A stretch of 64,000 nucleotides of DNA from Hydractinia symbiolongicarpus (Eukaryota > Cnidaria > Hydrozoa > Anthoathecata > Hydractiniidae), in assembly GCF_029227915.1 (NCBI RefSeq), contig NC_079881.1:30295501-30359500 (forward strand), in the 5' to 3' direction. The notes beneath the pieces are model-generated. The model made no database searches and was not told the origin of the DNA. It was given only the letters and a program-made list of their open reading frames with translations. Below are positions 1-13,486 of this stretch, in pieces. A program made the translations under genes and the position numbers. Position 1 is the first letter of the stretch, and every line of letters begins with the position of its first letter.

Positions 1-3000
1 ACCACTAAAACGTATGAGACTTGTAGGTTTCAAAAATGTTTTCATTTTTGATGAGACGCTGAATAAAAGAAGTTTAATCGCCGGCAAACGAAAACCTGCG
101 ATTTCCCGTAAATCCCGGACTCGGCCCGTATAGTCAAAAGTATACAAAGAAAGTACCCAGGGTGTAAACTCATTTCCCGAACGATTTTTTAAATTATTTT
201 TTCACCACTAAAACGCATGAGACTTGTAGTTTTCAAAAATGTTTTCATTTTTGATGAGACGATGAATAAAAGAAGTTAAATCGCCGGCAAACGAAAACCT
301 GCGATTTCCCGTAAATCCCGTACTCAGCCCGTATAGTCAAAAGTATACAAAGAAAGTACCCATGGAGTAAACTCATTTCCCAAACGATTTTTTAAATTAT
401 TATTTCAAAACTAAAGCCCATGAGACTTGTAGATTTTAAAAATGTTTTCATTTTTAATGAGACGCTGAATAAAAGAAGTTTAATCGCCGGCAAACGAAAA
501 CCCGCAATTTCCCGTAAATCCCGGTCTCGGCCCGTATAGTCAAACGTATACAAGGAAAGTACCCAGTGAGTAAACTCATTTCCCTAACGAATTTTTAAAT
601 TATTTTTTCACCACTAAAACGCATGAGACTTGTAGTTTTCAAAAATGTTTTCATTTTTGATGAGACGCTGAATAAAAGAAGTTTAATCGCCGGCAAACGA
701 AAACCTGCGATTTCCAGTAAATCAAAGAGATTACCCAGGGTGTAAACTCATTTCCCGAACGATTTTTTAAATTTTTTTTTCACCACTAAAACGCATGAGA
801 CTTGTAGTTTTTAAAAATGTTTTCTTTTTTGATGAGACGCTTAATAAAAGAAGTTTAATCGCCGGCAAACGAAAACCTGCGATTTCCCGTAAATCCCGGA
901 CTCGGCCCGTATAGTCAAAAGTATACAAAGAAAGTACCCAGGGTGTAAACTCATTTCCCGAATTATTTTTTAAATTATTTTTTCACCACTAAAACGCATG
1001 AGACGTGTAGTTTTCAAAAATGTTTTCATTTTTGATGAGACGATGAATAAAAGAAGTTTAATCGCCGGCAAACGAAAACCTGCGATTTCCCGTAAATCCC
1101 GTACTCGGCCCGTATAGTCAAAAGTATACAAAGAAAGTACCCAGGGAGTAAACTCATTTCCCAAACGATTTTTTAAATTATTATTTCACCACTAAAGCCC
1201 ATGATACTTGTAGTTTTTAAAAATGTTTTCATTTTTGATGAGACGCTGAATAAAAGAAGTTTAATCGCCGGCAAACGAAAACCCGCGATTTCCCGTAAAT
1301 CCCGGTCTCGGCCCGTATAGTCAAAAGTATACAAGGAAAGTACCCAGTGAGTAAACTCATTTCCCTAACGAATTTTTAAATTATTTTTTTACCACTAAAA
1401 CGCATGAGACTTGTAGTTTTCAAAAATGTTTTCATTTTTGATGAGACGCTGAATAAAAGAAGTTTAATCGCCGGCAAACGAAATCCTGCGATTTCCCGTA
1501 AATCCCGGACTCGGCCCGTATAGTCAAAAGTATACAAAGAGAGTACCCAGGGTGTAAACTCATTTCCCGAACGATTTTTTAAATTATTTTTTCACCACTA
1601 AAACGCATGAGACTTGTAGTTTTCAAAAATGTTTTCATTTTTGATGAGACGCTGAATAAAAGAAGTTTAATCGCCGGCAAACGAAAACCCGCGATTTCCC
1701 GTAAATCCCGGGCTTGGCCCATATAGTCAAAAGTATACAAAGAAAGTACCCAGGGAGTAAACTCATTTCCCGAACGATTTTTTAAATTACTTTTTCACCA
1801 CTAAAACGCATGAGACTTGTAGTTTTTAAAAATGTTTTCATTTTTGATGAGACGCTGAATAAAAGAAGTTTAATCGCCGGCAAACGAAAATCTGCGATTT
1901 CCCGTAAATTCTGGACTCGGCCCGTATAGTCAAAAGTATACAAAGAAAGTACCCAGTGAGTAAACTCATTTCCCAAACGATTTTTTAAATTATTATTTCA
2001 CCACTAAAGCCCATGAGACTTGTAGTTTTTAAAAATGTTTTCATTTTTGATGAGACGCTGAATAAAAGAAGTTTAATCGCCGGCAAACGAAAACCCGCGA
2101 TTTCCCGTAAATCCCGGACTGGGCTCGTATAGTTAAAAGTGTGCAAGGAAAGTACCCAGTGAGTAAACTCATTTCCCGAATGAATTTTTAAATTTTTTTT
2201 TCACCACTAAAACGTATGAGACTTGTAGTTTTCAAAAATGTTTTCATTTTTGATGAGACGCTGAATAAAAGAAGTTTAATCGCCGGCAAACGAAAACCTG
2301 CGATTTCCCGTAAATCCCGGACTCGGCCCGTATAGTCAAAAGTATACAAAGAAAGTACCCAGGGTGTAAACTCATTTCCCGAACGATTTTTTAAATTATT
2401 TTTTCACCACTAAAACGCATGAGACTTGTAGTTTTCAAAAATGTTTTCATTTTTGATGAGACGCTGAATAAAAGAAGTTAAATCGCCGGCAAACGAAAAC
2501 CTGCGATTTCCCGTAAATCCCGTACTCGGCCCGTATAGTCAAAAGTATACAAAGAAAGTACCCATGGAGTAAACTCATTTCCCAAACGATTTTTTAAATT
2601 ATTATTTCAAAACTAAAGCCCATGAGACTTGTAGATTTTAAAAATGTTTTCATTTTTAATGAGACGCTGAATAAAAGAAGTTTAATCGCCGGCAAACGAA
2701 AACCCGCAATTTCCCGTAAATCCCGGTCTCGGCCCGTATAGTCAAACGTATACAAGGAAAGTACCCAGTGAGTAAACTCATTTCCCTAACGAATTTTTAA
2801 ATTATTTTTTCACCACTAAAACGCATGAGACTTGTAGTTTTTAAAAATGTTTTCATCTTTGATGAGACGATGAATAAACGAAGTTTAATCGCTGGCAAAC
2901 GAAAACCTGCGATTTCCCGTAAATCCAGGACTCGGCCCGTATATTCAAAAGTATACAAAGAAAGTACCCAGGGTGTAAACTCATTTCCCAAACGATTTTT

Positions 3001-3998
3001 TAAATTATTTTTTCACCACTAAAACGCATGAGACTTGTAGTTTTCAAAAATGTTTTCATTTTTGATGAGACGCTGAATAAAAGAAGTTTAATCGCCGGCA
3101 AACGAAAACTTGCGATTTCCAGTAAATCAAAGAGATTACCCAGGGTGTAAACTCATTTCCCGAACGATTTTTAAAATTTTTTTTTCACCACTAAAACGCA
3201 TGAGACTTGTAGTTTTTAAAAATGTTTTCTTTTTTGATGAGACGCTTAATAAAAGAAGTTTAATCGCCGGCAAACGAAAACCTGCGATTTCCCGTAAATC
3301 CCGGACTCGGCCCGTATAGTCAAAAGTATACAAAGAAAGTACCCAGGGTGTAAACTCATTTCCCGAATTATTTTTTAAATTATTTTTTCACCACTAAAAC
3401 GCATGAGACGTGTAGTTTTCAAAAATGTTTTCATTTTTGATGAGACGATGAATAAAAGAAGTTTAATCGCCGGCAAACGAAAACCTGCGATTTCCCGTAA
3501 ATCCCGTACTCGGCCCGTATAGTCAAAAGTATACAAAGAAAGTACCCAGGGAGTAAACTCATTTCCCAAACGATTTTTTAAATTATTATTTCACCACTAA
3601 AGCCCATGATACTTGTAGTTTTTAAAAATGTTTTCATTTTTGATGAGACGCTGAATAAAAGAAGTTTAATCGCCGGCAAACGAAAACCCGCAATTTCCCG
3701 TAAATCCCGGTCTCGGCCCGTATAGTCAAAAGTATACAAGGAAAGTACCCAGTGAGTAAACTCATTTCCCTAACGAATTTTTAAATTATTTTTTTACCAC
3801 TAAAACACATGAGACTTGTAGTTTTCAAAAATGTTTTCATTTTTGATGAGACGCTGAATAAAAGAAGTTTAATCGCCGGCAAACGAAATCCTGCGATTTC
3901 CCGTAAATCCCGGACTCGGCCCGTATAGTCAAAAGTATACAAAGAGAGTACCCAGGGTGTAAACTCATTTCCCGAACGATTTTTTAAATTATTTTTTC
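1..3998. repeat. Duplicated block, ~2.2-2.4 kb period
   Basis: The stretch 1-609 matches 2203-2811 (offset 2202), and 610-1593 matches 3015-3998 (offset 2405). The offset grows by 203 because the second copy carries one extra monomer at 2812-3014, marked by GATGAATAAACGAAG. Shared private variants include AAAACTAAAGCCC at 407/2609 and the 172-bp monomer at 610/3015. The unit is therefore about 11-12 monomers. Confidence 0.85.
610..781. repeat. 172-bp deletion monomer (first of ten)
   Basis: This monomer lacks 31 bp between GTAAATC and AAAGAGA; the lost part runs from CCGGACTCGG to AAGTATAC in full-length copies. The same junction occurs at 3015-3186, 4607-4778, 4779-4950, 5965-6136, 7354-7525, 7526-7697, 8712-8883, 9897-10068 and 11691-11862. 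One deletion event followed by amplification explains this. All ten lie in the first 12 kb of the window. Confidence 0.93.
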
Positions 3999-6900
3999 AC
4001 CACTAAAACGCATGAGACTTGTAGTTTTCAAAAATGTTTTCATTTTTGATGAGACGCTGAATAAAAGAAGTTTAATCGCCGGCAAACGAAAACCTGCGAT
4101 TTCCCGTAAATCCCGGACTCGGCCCGTATAGTCAAAAGTATACAAAGAAAGTACCCAGGGAGTAAACTCATTTCCCAAACGATTTTTTAAATTATTATTT
4201 CAAAACTAAAGCCCATGAGACTTGTAGTTTTTAAAAATGTTTTCATTTTTGATGAGACGCTGAATAAAAGAAGTTTAATCGCCGGCAAACGAAAACCCGC
4301 AATTTCCCGTAAATCCCGGTCTCGGCCCGTATAGTCAAACGTATACAAGGAAAGTACCCAGTGAGTAAACTCATTTCCCTAACGAATTTTTAAATTATAT
4401 TTTCACCACTAAAACGCATGAGACTTGTAGTTTTCAAAACTGTTTTCATTTTTGATGAGACGCTGAATAAAAAAAGTTTAATCGCTGGCAGACGAAAACC
4501 TGCGATTTCCTGTAAATCCGGGACTCGGCCCGTATAGTCAAAAGTATACAAAAAGGGACCCAGGGTGTAAACTCATTTCCCGAACGATTTTTTAAATTAT
4601 TATTTCACCACTAAAGCCCATGAGACTTGTAGTTTTTAAAAATGTTTTCATTTTTGATGAGACGCTGAATAAAAGAAGTTTAATCGCCGGCAAACGAAAA
4701 CCTGCGATTTCCAGTAAATCAAAGAGAGTACCCAGGGTGTAAACTCATTTCCCTAACGATTTTTTAAAATTTTTTTTCAACACTAAAACGCATGAGACTT
4801 GTAGCTTTTAAAAATGTTTTCATTTTTGATGAGACGCTGAATAAAAGAAGTTTAATCGCCGGCAAACGAAAACCTGCGATTTCCAGTAAATCAAAGAGAG
4901 TACCCAGGGTGTAAACTCATTTCCCTAACGATTTTTTAAAATTTTTTTTCAACACTAAAACGCATGAGACTTGTAGCTTTTAAAAATGTTTTCTTTTTTG
5001 ATGAGACGCTGAATAAAAGAAGTTTAATCGACGGCAAACGAAAACCTGCGATTTCCCGTAAATCCCGGACTCGGCCCGTATAGTCAAAAGTATACAAAGA
5101 AAGTACCCAGGGTGTAAACTCATTTCCCGAACGATTTTTTAAATTATTCTTTCACCACTAAAACGCATGAGACGTGTAGTTTTCAAAAATGTTTTCATTT
5201 TTGATGAGACGATGAATAAAAGAAGTTTAATCGCCGGCAAACGAAAACCTGCGATTTCCCGTAAATCCCGTACTCGGCCCGTATAGTCAAAAGTATACAA
5301 AGAAAGTACCCAGGGAGTAGACTCATTTCCCAAACGATTTTTTAAATTCTTATTTCACCACTAAAGCCCATGAGACTTGTAGTTTTTAAAAATGTTTTCA
5401 TTTTTGATGAGACGCTGAATAAAAGAAGTTAAATCGCCGGCAAACGAAAACCCGCAATTTCCCGTAAATACCGGTCTCGGCCCGTATAGTCAAAAGTATA
5501 CAACGAAAAGACCCAGTGAGTAAACTCATTTCCCTAAAGAATTTTTAAATTATTTTTTTACCACTAAAACGCATAAGACTTGTAGTTTTCAAAAATGTTT
5601 TCATTTTTGATGAGACGCTGAATAAAAGAAGTTTAATCGCCGGCAAACGAAAACCTGCGATTTCCCGTAAATCCCGGACTCGGCCCGTATAGTCAAAAGT
5701 ATACAAAGAGAGTACCCAGGGTGTAAACTTATTTCCCGAACGATTTTTTAAATTATTTATTCACCACTAAAACGCATGAGACTTGTAGTTTTCAAAAATG
5801 TTTTCATTTTTGATGAGACGCTGAATAAAAGAAGTTTAATCGCTGGCAAACGAAAACCTGCGATTTCCTGTAAATCCGGGACTCGGCCCGTATAGTCAAA
5901 AGTATACAAAAAGGGACCCAGGGTGTAAACTCATTTCCCGAACGATTTTTTAAATTATTATTTCACCACTAAAGCCCATGAGACTTGTAGTTTTTAAAAA
6001 TGTTTTCATTTTTGATGAGACGCTGAATAAAAGAAGTTTAATCGCCGGCAAACGAAAACCTGCGATTTCCAGTAAATCAAAGAGAGTACCCAGGGTGTAA
6101 ACTCATTTCCCTAACGATTTTTTAAAATTTTTTTTCAACACTAAAACGCATGAGACTTGTAGTTTTTAAAAATGTTTTCTTTTTTGATGAGACGATGAAT
6201 AAAAAAAGTTTAATCGCCGGCAAACGAAAACCTGCGATTTCCCGTAAATCCCGTACTCGGCCCGTATAGTCAAAAGTATACAAAGAAAGTACCCAGGGAG
6301 TAAACTCATTTCCCAAACGATTTTTTAAATTATTATTTCACCACTAAAGCCCATGAGACTTGTAGTTTTTAAAAATGTTTTCATTTTTGATGAGACGCTG
6401 AATAAAAGAAGTTAAATCGCCGGCAAACGAAAACCCGCAATTTCCCGTAAATCCCGGTCTCGGCCCGTATAGTCAAAAGTATACAAGGAAAGTACCCAGT
6501 GAGTAAACTCATTTCCCTAACGAATTTTTAAATTATTTTTTTACCACTAAAACACATGAGACTTGTAGTTTTCAAAAATGTTTTCATTTTTGATGAGACG
6601 CTGAATAAAAGAAGTTTAATCGCCGGCAAACGAAATCCTGCGATTTCCCGTAAATCCCGGACTCGGCCCGTATAGTCAAAAGTATACAAAGAGAGTACCC
6701 AGGGTGTAAACTCATTTCCCGAACGATTTTTTAAATTATTTTTTCACCACTAAAACGCATGAGACTTGTAGTTTTCAAAAATGTTTTCATTTTTGATGAG
6801 ACGCTGAATAAAAGAAGTTTAATCGCCGGCAAACGAAAACCTGCGATTTCCCGTAAATCCCGGACTCGGCCCGTATAGTCAAAAGTATACAAAGAAAGTA

Positions 6901-9263
6901 CCCAGGGAGTAAACTCATTTCCCAAACGATTTTTTAAATTATTATTTCAAAACTAAAGCCCATGAGACTTGTAGTTTTTAAAAATGTTTTCATTTTTGAT
7001 GAGACGCTGAATAAAAGAAGTTTAATCGCCGGCAAACGAAAACCCGCAATTTCCCGTAAATCCCGGTCTCGGCCCGTATAGTCAAACGTATACAAGGAAA
7101 GTACCCAGTGAGTAAACTCATTTCCCTAACGAATTTTTAAATTATATTTTCACCACTAAAACGCATGAGACTTGTAGTTTTCAAAACTGTTTTCATTTTT
7201 GATGAGACGCTGAATAAAAAAAGTTTAATCGCTGGCAAACGAAAACCTGCGATTTCCTGTAAATCCGGGACTCGGCCCGTATAGTCAAAAGTATACAAAA
7301 AGGGACCCAGGGTGTAAACTCATTTCCCGAACGATTTTTTAAATTATTATTTCACCACTAAAGCCCATGAGACTTGTAGTTTTTAAAAATGTTTTCATTT
7401 TTGATGAGACGCTGAATAAAAGAAGTTTAATCGCCGGCAAACGAAAACCTGCGATTTCCAGTAAATCAAAGAGAGCACCCAGGGTGTAAACTCATTTCCC
7501 TAACGATTTTTTAAAATTTTTTTTCAACACTAAAACGCATGAGACTTGTAGCTTTTAAAAATGTTTTCATTTTTGATGAGACGCTGAATAAAAGAAGTTT
7601 AATCGCCGGCAAACGAAAACCTGCGATTTCCAGTAAATCAAAGAGAGTACCCAGGGTGTAAACTCATTTCCCTAACGATTTTTTAAAATTTTTTTTCAAC
7701 ACTAAAACGCATGAGACTTGTAGCTTTTAAAAATGTTTTCTTTTTTGATGAGACGCTGAATAAAAGAAGTTTAATCGACGGCAAACGAAAACCTGCGATT
7801 ACCCGTAAATCCCGGACTCGGCCCGTATAGTCAAAAGTATACAAAGAAAGTACCCAGGGTGTAAACTCATTTCCCGAACGATTTTTTAAATTATTCTTTC
7901 ACCACTAAAACGCATGAGACGTGTAGTTTTCAAAAATGTTTTCATTTTTGATGAGACGATGAATAAAAGAAGTTTAATCGCCGGCAAACGAAAACCTGCG
8001 ATTTCCCGTAAATCCCGTACTCGGCCCGTATAGTCAAAAGTATACAAAGAAAGTACCCAGGGAGTAAACTCATTTCCCAAACGATTTTTTAAATTATTAT
8101 TTCACCACTAAAGCCCATGAGACTTGTAGTTTTTAAAAATGTTTTCATTTTTGATGAGACGCTGAATAAAAGAAGTTAAATCGCCGGCAAACGAAAACCC
8201 GCAATTTCCCGTAAATACCGGTCTCGGCCCGTATAGTCAAAAGTATACAACGAAAAGACCCAGTGAGTAAACTCATTTCCCTAAAGAATTTTTAAATTAT
8301 TTTTTTACCACTAAAACGCATAAGACTTGTAGTTTTCAAAAATGTTTTCATTTTTGATGAGACGCTGAATAAAAGAAGTTTAATCGCCGGCAAACGAAAA
8401 CCTGCGATTTCCCGTAAATCCCGGACTCGGCCCGTATAGTCAAAAGTATACAAAGAGAGTACCCAGGGTGTAAACTTATTTCCCGAACGATTTTTTAAAT
8501 TATTTATTCACCACTAAAACGCATGAGACTTGTAGTTTTCAAAAATGTTTTCATTTTTGATGAGACGCTGAATAAAAGAAGTTTAATCGCTGGCAAACGA
8601 AAACCTGCGATTTCCTGTAAATCCGGGACTCGGCCCGTATAGTCAAAAGTATACAAAAAGGGACCCAGGGTGTAAACTCATTTCCCGAACGATTTTTTAA
8701 ATTATTATTTCACCACTAAAGCCCATGAGACTTGTAGTTTTTAAAAATGTTTTCATTTTTGATGAGACGCTGAATAAAAGAAGTTTAATCGCCGGCAAAC
8801 GAAAACCTGCGATTTCCAGTAAATCAAAGAGAGTACCCAGGGTGTAAACTCATTTCCCTAACGATTTTTTAAAATTTTTTTTCAACACTAAAACGCATGA
8901 GACTTGTAGTTTTTAAAAATGTTTTCTTTTTTGATGAGACGATGAATAAAAAAAGTTTAATCGCCGGCAAACGAAAACCTGCGATTTCCCGTAAATCCCG
9001 TACTCGGCCCGTATAGTCAAAAGTATACAAAGAAAGTACCCAGGGAGTAAACTCATTTCCCAAACGATTTTTTAAATTATTATTTCACCACTAAAGCCCA
9101 TGAGACTTGTAGTTTTTAAAAATGTTTTCATTTTTGATGAGACGCTGAATAAAAGAAGTTAAATCGCCGGCAAACGAAAACCCGCAATTTCCCGTAAATC
9201 CCGGTCTCGGCCCGTATAGTCAAAAGTATACAAGGAAAGTACCCAGTGAGTAAACTCATTTCC
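3796..9263. repeat. 2747-bp higher-order repeat, two tandem copies
   Basis: Copy 1 is about 3796-6542 and copy 2 about 6543-9263. Fourteen monomers make one unit: three are the 172-bp type, and two are one base short (CAAAAAGGGACCC). This gives 14x203-93-2 = 2747. Private variants such as AAAACACATGAG (3796/6543), ATTCTTTCACC (5145/7892) and GCATAAGAC (5574/8321) recur at exactly this spacing. I noticed only a handful of differences between copies by eye (for example near 4491, 4728, 5051 and 5310), so the duplication looks recent. Confidence 0.9.
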
Positions 9264-9695
9264 CAAACGATTTTTTAAATTATTATTTCACCAGTAAAGC
9301 CCATGAGACTTGTAGTTTTTAAAAATGTTTTCATTTTTGATGAGACGCTGAATAAAAGAAGTTTAATCGCCGGCAAACGAAAACCTGCGATTTCCCGTAA
9401 ATCCCGGACTCGGCCCGTATAGTCAAAAGTATACAAAGAGAGTACCCAGGGTGTAAACTCATTTCCCGAACGATTTTTTAAATTATTTATTCACCACTAA
9501 AACGCATGAGACTTGTAGTTTTCAAAAATGTTTTCATATTTGATGAGACGCTGAATAAAAGAAGTTTAATCGCCGGGAAACGAAAACCTGCGATTTGCCG
9601 TAAATCCCGGACTCGGCCCGTATAGTCAAAAGTATACAAAGAAAGTACCCAGGGAGTAAACTCATTTCCCAAACGATTTTTTAAATTATTATTTC

Positions 9696-12600
9696 ACCAG
9701 TAAAGCCCATGAGACTTGTAGTTTTTAAAAATGTTTTCATTTTTGATGAGACGCTGAATAAAAGAAGTTTAATCGCTGGCAAACGAAAACCCGCAATTTC
9801 CCAAAAATCCCAGTCTCGGCCCGTATAGTCAAACGTATACAAGGAAAGTACCCAGGGAGTAAACTCTTTCCCTAACGAATTTTTAAAATATTTTTCACCA
9901 CTAAAGCCCATGAGACTTGTAGTTTTTAAAAATGTTTTCATTTTTGATGAGACGCTGAATAAAAGAAGTTTAATCGCCGGCAAACGAAAACCTGCGATTT
10001 CCAGTAAATCAAAGAGAGTACCCAGGGTGTAAACTCATTTCCCAAACGATTTTTTAAATTTTTTTTTCACCACTAAAACGCATGAGACATGTAGTTTTTA
10101 AAAATGTTTTCTTTTTTGATGAGACGCTGAATAAAAGAAGTTTAATCGCCGGCAAACGAAAACCTGCGATTTCCCGTAAATCCTGGACTCGGCCCGTATA
10201 GTCAAAAAAATACAAAGAAAGTACCCAGGGAGTAAACTCATTTCCCAAACGATTTTTTAAATTATTATTTCACCACTAAAGCCCATGAGACTTGTAGTTT
10301 TTAAAAATGTTTTCATTTTTGATGAGACGCTGAATAAAAGAAGTTTAATCGCCGGCAAACGTAAACCGGCGATTTTCCGTAAATCCCGGACTCGGCCCGT
10401 ATAGTTAAAATTAAACAAGGAAAGTACCCAGTGAGTAAATGCATTTCCCGAACGAATTTTTAAATTATTTTTTCACCACTAAAACGTATGAGACTTGTAG
10501 TTTTCAAAAATGTTTTCATTTTTGATGAGACGCTGAATAAAAGAAGTTTAATCGACGGCAAACGAAAACCTGCGATTTCCCGTAAATCCTGGACTCGGCC
10601 CGTATAGTCAAAAGTATACAAAGAAAGTACCCAGGGAGTAAACTCATTTCCCAAACGATTTTTTAAATTATTATTTCACCACTAAAGCCCATGAGACTTG
10701 TAGTTTTTAAAAATGTTTTCATTTTTGATGAGACGCTGAATAAAAGAAGTTTAATCGCCGGCAAACGTAAAGCCGCGATTTTCCGTAAATCCCGGACTCG
10801 GCCCGTATAGTTAAAAGTATACAAGGAAAGTACCCAGTGAGTAAACGCATTTCCCGAACGAATTTTTAAATTATTTTTTCACCACTAAAACGTATGAGAC
10901 TTGTAGTTTTCAAAAATGTTTTCATTTTTGATGAGTCGCTGAATAAAAGAAGTTTTATCGCCGGCAAACGAAAACCTGCGATTTCCCGTAAATCCCGGAC
11001 TCGGCCCGTATAGTCAAAAGTATACAAAGAAAGTACCCAGGGAGTAAACTCATTTCCCAAACGATTTTTTAAATTATTTTTTCACCATTAAAACGCATGA
11101 GACTTGTAGTTTTCAGAAATGTTTTCATTTTTGATGAGACGCTGAATAAAAGAAGTTTAATCGCTGGCAAACTAAAACCTGCGATTTCCTGTAAATCCCG
11201 GACTCGGCCCGTATAGTCAAAAGTATACAAAGAAGGTACCCAGGGTGTAAACTCATTTCCCGAACGATTTTTTAAATTATTATTTCACCACTAAAGCCCA
11301 TGAGACTTGTAGTTTTTAAAAATGTTTTCATTTTTGATGAGACGCTGAATAAAAGAAGTTTAATCGCCGGCAAACGAAAACCTGCGATTTCCCGTAAATC
11401 TTGGACTCGGCCCGTATAGTCAAAAGTATACAAAGAAAGTACCCAGGTAGTAAACTCATTTCGCAAACGATTTTTTAAATTATTATTTCACCACTAAAGC
11501 CCATGAGACTTGTAGTTTTTAAAAATGTTTTCATTTTTGATGAGACGCTGAATAAAAGAAGTTTAATCGCCGGCAAACGAAAACCCGCGATTTCCCGTAA
11601 ATCCCAGTCTCGGCCCGTATAGTCAAACGTATACAAGGAAAGTACCCAGGGAGTAAACTCTTTCCCTAACGAATTTTTAAATTATTTTTCACCACTAAAG
11701 CCCATGAGACTTGTAGTTTTTAAAAATGTTTTCATTTTTGATGAGACGCTGAATAAAAGAAGTTTAATCGCCGGCAAACGAAAACCTGCGATTTCCAGTA
11801 AATCAAAGAGAGTACCCAGGGTGTAAACTCATTTCCCAAACGATTATTTAAATTTTTTTTTCACCACTAAAACGCATGAGACTTGTAGTTTTTAAAAATG
11901 TTTTCTTTTTTGATGAGACGCTGAATAAAAGAAGTTTAATCGCCGGCAAACGAAAACCTGCGATTTCCCGTAAATCCTGGACTCGGCCCGTATAGTCAAA
12001 AAAATACAAAGAAAGTACCCAGGGAGTAAGCTCATTTCCCAAACGATTTTTTAAATTATTATTTCACCACTAAAGCCCATGAGACTTGTAGTTTTTAAAA
12101 ATGTTTTCATTTTTGATGAGACGCTGAATAAAAGAAGTTTAATCGCCGGCAAACGTAAACCCGCGATTTTCCGTAAATCCCGGACTCGGCCCGTATAGTT
12201 AAAAGTATACAAGGAAAGTACCCAGTGAGTAAACGCATTTCCCGAACGAATTTTTAAATTATTTTTTCACCACTAAAACGTATGAGACTTGTAGTTTTCA
12301 AAAATGTTTTCATTTTTGATGAGACGCTGAATAAAAGAAGTTTAATCGCCGGCAAACGAAAACCTGCGATTTCCCGTAAATCCTGGACTCGGCCCGTATA
12401 GTCAAAAGTATACAAAGAAAGTACCCAGGGAGTAAACTCATTTCCCAAACGATTTTTTAAATTATTATTTCACCACTAAAGCCCATGAGACTTGTAATTT
12501 TTAAAAATGTTTTCATTTTTGATGAGACGCTGAATAAAAGAAGTTTAATCGCCGGCAAACGTAAAGCCGCGATTTTCCGTAAATCCCGGACTCGGCCCGT

Positions 12601-13283
12601 ATAGTTAAAAGTATACAAGGAAAGTACCCAGTGAGTAAACGCATTTCCCGAACGAATTTTTAAATTATTTTTTCACCACTAAAACGTATGAGACTTGTAG
12701 TTTTCAAAAATGTTTTCATTTTTGATGAGACGCTGAATAAAAGAAGTTTATTCGCCGGCAAACGAAAACCTGCGATTTCCCGTAAATCCCGGACTCGGCC
12801 CGTATAGTCAAAAGTATACAAAGAAAGTACCCAGGGAGTAAACTCATTTCCCAAACGATTTTTTAAATTATTTTTTCACCACTAAAACGCATGAGACTTG
12901 TAGTTTTCAAAAATGTTTTCATTTTTGATGAGACGCTGAATAAAAGAAGTTTAATCGCTGGCAAACGAAAACCTGCGATTTCCCGTAAATCCCGGACTCG
13001 GCCCGTATAGTCAAAAGTATACAAAGAAGGTACCCAGGGTGTAAACTCATTTCCCGAACGATTTTTTAAATTATTATTTCACCACTAAAGCCCATGAGAC
13101 TTGTAGTTTTTAAAAATGTTTTCATTTTTGATGAGACGCTGAATAAAAGAAGTTTAATCGCCGGCAAACGAAAACCTGCGATTTCCCGTAAATCCTGGAC
13201 TCGGCCCGTATAGTCAAAAGTATACAAAGAAAGTACCCAGGGAGTAAACTCATTTCGCAAACGATTTTTTAAATTATTATTTC
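9696..13283. repeat. 1794-bp higher-order repeat, two tandem copies
   Basis: Copy 1 is 9696-11489 and copy 2 is 11490-13283. Nine monomers make the unit, with lengths 201, 172 and seven of 203 in copy 1. Private markers repeat at 1794 bp: AAACTCTTTCCCTAACG (9871/11665), TCAAAAAAATAC (10202/11996) and AAACGTAAAGCCGCG (near 10765/12559). The 201-bp monomer is a multiple of three, which lets a 100-codon antisense ORF span two monomers at 9681-9983. Confidence 0.9.
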
Positions 13284-13486
13284 ACCACTAAAGCCCATGA
13301 GACTTGTAGTTTTTAAAAATGTTTTCATTTTTGATGAGACGCTGAATAAAAGAAGTTTAATCGCCGGCAAACGAAAACCCGCAATTTCCCGTAAATCCCG
13401 GACTCGGCCCGTATAGTTAAAAGTATACAAGGAAAGTACCCAGTGAGTAAACCCATTTCCCGAACGATTTTTTAAATTATCTTTTC

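Noticed and set aside
970-1164. Recurrent 61-73-codon antisense ORFs in most monomers (this one and dozens like it to 62886)
   Set aside because: They track the satellite period and read the same antisense frame of the monomer, which happens to have few stops. 203 is not a multiple of three, so they break at each boundary. They show no domain, no start context and random-looking substitutions. I treat them as by-products of the repeat.
2825-3022. Plus-strand ORFs of 65-79 codons in the satellite (also 3110-3319, 28721-28918, 38827-39024, 42929-43144, 45458-45697 and similar)
   Set aside because: Same repeat origin; the reading frame is interrupted in most other monomers by TAG or TAA, and there is no recognisable domain.
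9681-9983. Longer ORFs of 100-116 codons spanning two monomers (also 39014-39364, 39391-39726, 40332-40652, 41129-41473)
   Set aside because: They appear mainly where a monomer is 201 or 114 bp long, a multiple of three, so that the frame carries across the junction. That is arithmetic, not coding selection.
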